From positions 322,073,955-322,137,954 of the forward strand of contig NC_057813.1 of NCBI RefSeq assembly GCF_018294505.1: a stretch of DNA of 64,000 nucleotides. Reading direction: 5' to 3'. A program made the translations under genes and the position numbers. The stretch comes from Triticum aestivum (taxonomy: Eukaryota > Streptophyta > Magnoliopsida > Poales > Poaceae). Shown one piece after another: positions 57,713 through 64,000 of the stretch; position 1 is the first letter of the stretch, and each line of letters starts with the position of its first letter. The notes beneath the pieces are model-generated. The model made no database searches and was not told where the DNA came from. It was given only the letters and a program-made list of their open reading frames with translations.

Positions 57713-60700
57713 ATTCCTACTCGTCCTTGAGTAGGTAAATGATAAAAGAAAGAATTTATGAAGTGTGAATGCTAGAAGGTGCACAAGTTTGATCAATAAT
57801 AATTTCAATCACCTTTTCTAGCATAATTATATGTCATAACACTAGTTCATCTCATAAAACTTCCCATGAACAAGTAACAAGCAATTTACATGTTGAAAAC
57901 ATAGACCATAAACTAGCAAACTTCATTCTTAGTCATCAAGCAATTACAATTCATCTTATTTTCAGGAATGGCAAACTCCACATACTCAACTATCATATAG
58001 TCTTCTACAATTGCTAACACTCACGCAATACTAATGGTTATGGAGTTTTAGTCGGACACTGAGTAAGATAGGTGCTTATAGTTGCCTCCCAACGTATTCA
58101 CCTTTGGGTGATATCAACAATAATAGTTCATGCTAACTTACATCCAATTGGATATATATATCAGGATCTTTCCAACACGAGGTGCTTGCCAAAGGATAAA
58201 AGAAAAGGGAAAGTTGAAGATCACCTTGACTCTTGCATAAAAGTAAAAGACATAAAGTAAAAGATAGGCCCTTCGCAGCGGGAAGTAGAGGTTGTCATGC
58301 CCTTTTAGGGTTGGATGCACAAAATCTTAATGCGAAAGAACGTCACTTTATATTGCCACTTGTATATGGACCTTTATTATGCAGTCCCTCGCTTTTATTG
58401 CTTCCATAACAAGATCGTATAAAGCTTATTTTCTTCACACTAATAAATAATACATATTTACAAAGTATTTTTTATTGCTTGCACCGATGACAACTTACTT
58501 GAAGGATCTTACTCAATCCATAGGTAGGTATGGTGGACTCTCATGGAAAAACTGGGTTCAAGGATATTTGGAACCACAAGTAGTATCTCTACTTGGTGCA
58601 AGGAATTTGGCTAGCATGAGGGGGAAAGGCAAGCTCAACATGTTTGAATGATCCATGACAATATACTTTAACTGAGATGTGAGAAAACATAACCCATTAC
58701 ATTGTCTTCCTTGTCCAACATCAACTCTTTAGCATATCATACTTAATGAGTGCTCACAATTATAAAAGATGTCTAAGATAGTATATTTATATGTGAAATC
58801 TCTCTTCCTTCAATATTCTTTCATGAATTGTTCAAATGACCAATACAATGCTTGCTAACCTTCAATAAATTTACAACCTCTACTTCTTAGATGTGAAGTC
58901 ATTAATCCCCATGGGATAAGTAAATGAAACGTATATAATTTCAGATTTATGACATTCAACTCATTCAACCATTTACTCATAGGATATAAGTGAAGCACAC
59001 GAGTAAATGAAAACTACTCCAAAAAGATATAAGTGAAGATCAATGAGTAGCTAAATAATTATGTAACTATGTGAAGACTCTCTCTCATTTAAGAATTTCA
59101 GATCTTGGTATTGTATTCAAGCAGCAAGCAAAGCAAAATAAAATGACATTGCAAGGATAGCACAACTCATGTGAAGAAGCAAAAACTTAGGCTCAACCGA
59201 TACTAACTGATAGTTGTTGAAGAAGAAAGATGGGATGCCTAACGGGGCTTCCCCAAGCTTACATGCTTGAGACTTATTGAAATATTATCTTGGGATGCCT
59301 TGGGCATCCCCAAGCTTGAACTTTTGTGTCTCCTTAATTCCTCTCATATCATTGTTTCTCTTTTTATCAAAAGCTTCATCCACACCAAACTCAACAAGAA
59401 CTCGTGAGATAGGTTAGTATAAACCAATGCATAACCTTATCATTTTCTACTGTAACACCTCACTAAAATTATTATTCACATTGCATACTAAATGTCTCTG
59501 CATATTTAATACTCCTATCCTCAAATAGAATCATTAAACAAGCAAACATATGCAAGCAATGCAACCATAACAACAATCTGCCAAAACAGTATAGTCTGTA
59601 AAGAATGCAAGATTCATCATACTTCCCTAACTCCAAAAATTAGGAGAAAACTACTACGCTGTAGAAGATTTATCAGAGCTCAATATGCAAAAAGTTTCAA
59701 CATTATACCATTCTCTGAATTTTCTAGGGAAGTTTTGCAATAGCGGTAAACTTTCTGTTTTGAAACAGCAACATGTATACTAGCAAAATAAGCATGGTAA
59801 AGGCTATCCTTGACATTTTTATTGAAACTAAAGAAGCAAAACATTATTATAAATAACAGCAAGAAAATACTAACAAAAGAAAATGACACTCCAAGCAAAA
59901 CACATATCATGTGGCGAATAAAAATATAGCTCCAAGTAAAGTTACCGATGAACAAAGACGAAAGAGGGGATGCCATCCGGGGCATCCACAAGCTTAGGCT
60001 TTTGGATATTCTTGAATATTATCTTGGGGTGCCTTGGGCATCCCCAAGCTTAGGTTCTTGCCACTCCTTATTCCATAGTCCATCGAATCTTTACCCAAAA
60101 CTTGAAAACTTGACAACACAAAACTCAACAGAAAACTCGTAAGCTCTGTTAGTATAACAAAATAAAAAAACCACTTAGGTACTATAATGAACTCATTATA
60201 AATTCATATTGGTGTAATATCTACTGTATTATAACTTCTCTATGGTTCATACACTCCGATACTACTCATAGATTCATCAAAATAAGCAAACAACGCATAG
60301 AAAACAGAATCTGTCAAAAACAGAACAGTCTGTAGTAATATGTATCAAACGTATACTTCTGGAACTCCAAACATCCTACCAAATTAGGAAGTCCTAATAA
60401 ATTTGTGTACCAATCCAGAGCAAAAAGAATCAGATCAGAAGCACATTTCTGTGAATCAACACAACTAATTTACTAGGTGCAAAAGTTTGTGATTTTCAGC
60501 AGGATCAACACAACTATCACCGTAAGCTATCCTAAAGGTCTTACTTGGCACTTTATTGAAACAAAAGCTATAAAACATGATTACTACGGTAGAACAATCA
60601 TGTGGACACACAAAAACAGTAAAGGTAAATATTGGGTTGTCTCCCATCAAGCACTTTTCTTTAATGCCTTTCTAGCTAGGCATGATGATGACAAGGATGC
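57713..60700 (-). other. Gypsy D interior, 3' side, no ORF
   Basis: Three kilobases of AT-rich sequence without a credible ORF. Polypurine-like words (minus-strand AAGCTTGGGGATGCC type) recur at 59249-59261, 59304-59317, 59982-59995 and 60038-60051, and once more at 61405-61417. GATATAAGTGAAG words (58985, 59027) match element B. Confidence 0.7.
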
Positions 60701-61546
60701 TCACATAAAAGATAAGGTTTGAAACATAACGGAAGCATCATGAATCATATGACTAGCACATTTAAGTCTAACCCAATTCCTATGCATAGGTATTTTGTGA
60801 GAAAACAACTTATGGGAACAATAATCAACTAGCATAGGAAGGTAAAACAAGCATAGCTTCAAGATTTTCAACACATAGGGAAGAAACTTGACATTATTGC
60901 AATTTCTACACGCATATGTTCCTCCCTCATAATAATTTTCAGTAGAATCATGAATGAATTCAACAATATAACCAGAACCTAAAGCATTCTTTTCATGATC
61001 TACAAGGATAGAAAATTTACTACTCTCCTCATAAGCAAAATTCTTCTCATTCGGAATAGTGGGAGTATCATAAGAGACTAGAACACTAAAAATTGTTTCC
61101 ACATTAAAAGAGTAATGTTCAGAAAAAGGGTAATCGTAATCATGACAAGTTCTATAAATATAATTATCACTACTTTTGATAGCATAAGTTTCATCACAAT
61201 AATCATCATAAGTAGCAACTTCGTTCTCATCATAATCGATTGAAACCTCTTCCAAGATAGTGGATTCATCACTAAATAAAGTCATGACCTCTCCAAATCC
61301 ACTTTCATCAATATAATCATCATAAATAGGAGGCATGCTTTCATCATAATAAATATTCTCATCAAAACTTGGGGGACTAAACATATCATCTTCATCAAAC
61401 ATAGCTTCCCCAAGCTTGTGGCTTTGCATATCATTAGCATCATGGATATTCAAGGAATTCATACTAACAACATTGCAATCATGCTCATCATACAAAGATA
61501 TAGTACCAAACATTTTATAGACTTCTTCTTCAGCACTTGAGCACAA
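60701..61546 (-). CDS. Acidic hypothetical protein of non-autonomous Gypsy D
   Basis: An intact 281-codon ORF from ATG 61546 to the stop at 60701. It begins about 165 bases inside the primer site, where a first ORF is expected. Residues 1-150 are rich in Asp, Glu, Tyr and Ser (MFDEDDMFSPPSFDEN, YYDESMPPIYDDYID). The C-terminal third is less acidic and has a Cys/His cluster (YACRNCNNVKF, DYCSHKLFSHKIPMHR). I see no retropepsin, zinc knuckle or RT motif. Similar acidic ORFs are carried by other non-autonomous Gypsy elements of grasses in my memory, but no function is known to me. Start codon choice: a downstream in-frame ATG (MFGTISLYDE) is also possible. Confidence 0.6.
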   Translation of the reverse strand: MCSSAEEEVYKMFGTISLYDEHDCNVVSMNSLNIHDANDMQSHKLGEAMFDEDDMFSPPSFDENIYYDESMPPIYDDYIDESGFGEVMTLFSDESTILEEVSIDYDENEVATYDDYCDETYAIKSSDNYIYRTCHDYDYPFSEHYSFNVETIFSVLVSYDTPTIPNEKNFAYEESSKFSILVDHEKNALGSGYIVEFIHDSTENYYEGGTYACRNCNNVKFLPYVLKILKLCLFYLPMLVDYCSHKLFSHKIPMHRNWVRLKCASHMIHDASVMFQTLSFM

Positions 61547-62458
61547 TTTTCCTTTCCATCATTCCCACGAAAGATATTAAAATGATGAAGCGTATGAGAC
61601 AAACTCAAATCCATTTTTTTGTAGTTTTTCTTTTATAGACTAAACTACTGATAAAACAAGAAACAAAAAGATTGGATTGCAAGATCTAAAGATATACCTT
61701 CAAGCACTCACCTCCCCGGCAACGGCGCCAGAAAAGAGCTTGATGTCTACTACACAACCTTCTTCTTGTAGACGTTGTTGGGCCTGCAAGTGCACAGGTT
61801 TCTAGGACATTAGCAAATTTCCCTCAAGTGGATGACATAAGGTTTATCAATCTGTGGGAGGCGTAGGATGAAGATGGTCTCTCTCAAACAACCCTGCAAC
61901 CAAATAAGAAAGAGTCTCTTGTGTCCCCAACACACCCAATACAATGGTAAATTGTATAGGTGCACTAGTTCGGCGAAGAGATGGTGATACAAGTGCAATA
62001 TGGATGGTAGATAAAGGTATTTGTAATCTGAAAATATAAAAACAGCAAGGTAACTAATGATAAAAATGAGCGTAAACGGTATTGCAATGATAGGAAACAA
62101 GGCATAGGGTTCATACGTTCACTAGTGCAAGTTCTCTCAACAATAATAACATAGCCAGATCATATAACTATACCTCAACATGCAACAAAGAGTCACTCTA
62201 AAGCCACTAATAGCGGAGAACGAACGAAGAGATTATGGTAGGGTACGAAACCACCTCAAAGTTATTCTTTTGGATCGATCTATTCAAGAGTTTGTACTAG
62301 AATAACACCTTAAGACACAAATCAACCATAACCCTAATGTCACCTAGATACTCCATTGTCACCTCAAGTATCCGTGGGTATGATTATACGATATGCATCA
62401 CACAATCTCAGATTCATCTATTCAACCAACACAAAGTACTTCAAAGAGTACCCCAAAG

Positions 62459-62646
62459 CAAGGTTGTCAGAATTGTGATTTTGAATCGGATCGGAGCTCC
62501 GATGGTAGGATCACAAATCGTAGAATCTTCACTATCAGGATCGTAGAAACATAGATTATATGAAGTAAAATCGTAGAATCGAAGGGGTTAGTTTGGATCG
62601 TAAAGTCGTAGAATCGTATAGCCGAATCGCGATTCTGACAACCTTG
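62459..62646. mobile_element. hAT-like MITE, 188 bp
   Basis: Inverted ends CAAGGTTGTCAGAATTG and CGATTCTGACAACCTTG, flanked by exact 8-bp duplications CCCCAAAG (62451-62458, 62647-62654). The sister LTR (near 56800) has the empty site with one CCCCAAAG. An 8-bp duplication fits hAT. The interior repeats ATCGTAGAATCG words. Confidence 0.9.
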
Positions 62647-63193
62647 CCCCAAAGTTTCGACCGGAGAGTCAAGACGAAAACTTGTGCCAACCCCTATGCA
62701 TAGGTTCATGGGCGGAACCCGCAAGTTGATTTCCAAAACATACATCAAGTGGCACGTGATATCCCATTGTCATCACAGATAAACACAGCAAGACATACAT
62801 CAAGTGTTCTCAAATCATTAAAGACTCAATCCGATAAGATAACTTCATGAGGAAAACTCAATTCATCACAAGAGAGTAGAGGGGGGATAAACATCATAAG
62901 ATCCAACTATAATAGCAAAGCTCGCGATACATCAAGATCGTGCCATAGAGAGAACATGAGAGAGAGAGAGAGATCAAACACATAGCTACTGGTACATACC
63001 CTCAGCCCCGAGGGTGAAATACTCCCTCTTCATCATGGAGAGCGCCGGGATGATGAAGATGGCCACCGGTGATGGATTCCCCCTCCGGCAGGGTGCCGGA
63101 ACGGGCTCCCGAGAGATTTTTGGTGGCTACAGAGGCTTGCAGTGGCGGAACTCCCGATCTATGTTCTGTATCGATGTTTTTAGGGTACGTAGG

Positions 63194-63201
63194 CTTATAT
63201 A
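63194..63201 (-). promoter_or_regulatory. TATA box of Gypsy D 5' LTR
   Basis: TATATAAG on the minus strand, in a context (AAGCCTACGTACCC downstream) shared with the 3' LTR near 57337-57352. It would drive the genomic transcript leftward. Confidence 0.6.
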
Positions 63202-63575
63202 GGTGAAAGAAGTCGGTCGGGGGAGCCTCGAGGGGCCCACGAGAGTGGAGGGCGCGCCCAGAGGGGTGGGCATGCCCCCTATCTTGTGGCTTCCTCGACG
63301 CTTCCCTGGCTTGCTCTCCAAGTTTCCTGGGTCACGATCGTTCCAAAAATCACGTTGCCGAAGGTTTCATTCCGTTTGGACTCCGTTTGATATTCCTTTT
63401 CTTCGAAATACTGAAACGGGCAATAAAACAACTATATGGGTTGGGCCTCCGGTTAACAGGTTAGTCGCAAAAGTAATATAAAAGTGTATAATAAAGCTCA
63501 TAATCATTCAAAACAGATAATAAAATAGCATGAATGCTTCATAAATTATAGATACGTTGGGGACGTATCAGGGGC

Positions 63576-64000
63576 CTCCTATGGCGGAGTCCGCTGACGT
63601 GGCGGAGACAGCTGAGGCAGAGGAGTGTGTTGACGCGGCATAGACGACTAAGGCAGTGGAGATAGAGCTGGACTGTAGGGAGTTTGATGAGGGGCCTCCT
63701 TCAGTTGAGTCTGTTGACGCGGCAGCCAGTGTGGAATCACGATGTATTCCTTTCTCCATAGAATGGTAGTCCTTATGGCATCTGTCAAATGAGTCTCCAC
63801 TTCACTTGTAGGGTACTCAAGCTCTAGCTCCTCAATTCCGTTCATAACTTCGTCCACCCCAACAATGGTTGTGGAATCGGACAACAATGGAAAGTTCCAT
63901 TAGGTCCACGAGGTAAGGCATAGCCGACCACCACCTTCAAGGTTATGTTCATGCATTTCACACGTAGATCACAATGTTCCTTCTCCATGATATCATCCAC
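63576..64000 (-). pseudogene. CACTA transposase-associated gene, upstream fragment
   Basis: Reading the minus strand from the window edge, VDDIMEKEHCDLRVKCMN and VVVGYALPRGPNGTFHC are followed, after a frame change near 63880-63900, by VGVDEVMNGIEELELEYPTS and TTILWRKEYIVIPHW. These stretches are characteristic, from memory, of the region after the TNP2 transposase domain in grass CACTA elements. An Ala/Glu/Asp-rich repeat coded near 63580-63700 follows and continues across Gypsy D at 56086. Frame changes show it is a pseudogene. The catalytic TNP2 part would lie to the right of the window. Its distance and different sequence argue against it belonging to the 28.5-52.2 kb element. Confidence 0.68.

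Larger units (their letters stand above)
56087..63570 (-). mobile_element. Complete non-autonomous Gypsy element D, 7484 bp
   Basis: Identical 5-bp target duplications GGGGC flank it (56082-56086 and 63571-63575). On the minus strand the 5' LTR is 63570-61741 and the 3' LTR 57697-56087, both with TGATACGTC...GACATCA borders. A primer-binding site TGGCGCCGTTGCCGGGGA (minus) lies at about 61711-61728, 12 bases inside the 5' LTR, the Athila-lineage type. The polypurine tract AAGCTTGGGGATGC touches the 3' LTR (57698-57711). The 4.0-kb interior has one sizeable ORF (60701-61546) and no gag, protease, RT or integrase motif, so it must borrow enzymes. The LTRs are very similar apart from a MITE and short indels, so insertion was fairly recent. 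Confidence 0.92.
61741..63570 (-). repeat. 5' LTR of Gypsy D, 1830 bp with MITE
   Basis: Direct repeat of 56087-57697 plus an inserted 188-bp MITE (62459-62646) and its 8-bp duplication. A TATATAAG box lies on the minus strand at 63194-63201. Confidence 0.92.

Overview
The window looks like intergenic DNA from a large, repeat-rich grass genome, most likely a Triticeae species (wheat, Aegilops or barley group). I infer this from the repeat types: a Maximus-like Sirevirus LTR (starts TGTAAGTGCATC), several Gypsy LTRs starting TGATACGTCTCC, Stowaway MITEs with the CTCCCTCCGT end, and CACTA DNA transposons. I recognise no ordinary host gene. Nearly everything is nested transposons and what they carry. 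Family names are from memory of sequence style, not from a search.

Layout. (1) 1-12183: 3' three-quarters of a Ty1-copia Sirevirus on the plus strand, with broken gag, broken pol, a long extra ORF after pol, four polypurine-like tracts and a complete 3' LTR. (2) 12184-13819: tail and 3' LTR of Gypsy element A (plus), which the copia element entered. (3) 13825-24306: Gypsy element B (minus), whose 3' LTR was entered by A and whose interior was entered by a long-LTR Gypsy element C (16513-21286, TSD CAAAA). (4) 24312-26235: a fragment coding for a Transposase_28-like protein and another truncated B-type LTR. (5) 26236-28524 and 52162-53546: two halves of one unusual retroelement ORF region.

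(6) 28525-52158: a 23.6-kb CACTA-like element separates those halves. It has matching CACTACAAAAAAAA ends and repetitive subterminal zones. Its three gene-like cargo units are a small TATA-driven ORF at 32.2 kb, a duplicated minus-strand gene with repeated exon modules at 33.9-39.8 kb, and a plus-strand multi-exon gene with tandemly duplicated exons at 44.5-50.5 kb. MITEs and a Mutator-like element are also inside it. No TNP2-type transposase is visible in it.

(7) 53547-55814: LTR remnants, including a GTGCCCGG minisatellite. (8) 55815-64000: a CACTA transposase-associated gene on the minus strand, split by a complete non-autonomous Gypsy element D (56087-63570, TSD GGGGC), whose 5' LTR later received a 188-bp hAT-like MITE.

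The genes belong to mobile elements. Gag and pol make particles and copy RNA to DNA, and LTRs supply promoters. The shorter elements lack pol and presumably rely on enzymes from relatives. Most reading frames are broken by stops or frameshifts; several stops fit C-to-T decay (CGA to TGA, CAG to TAG). The most interesting parts are the cargo of the large CACTA element and the separate promoter-like leader in front of the Sirevirus post-pol ORF.
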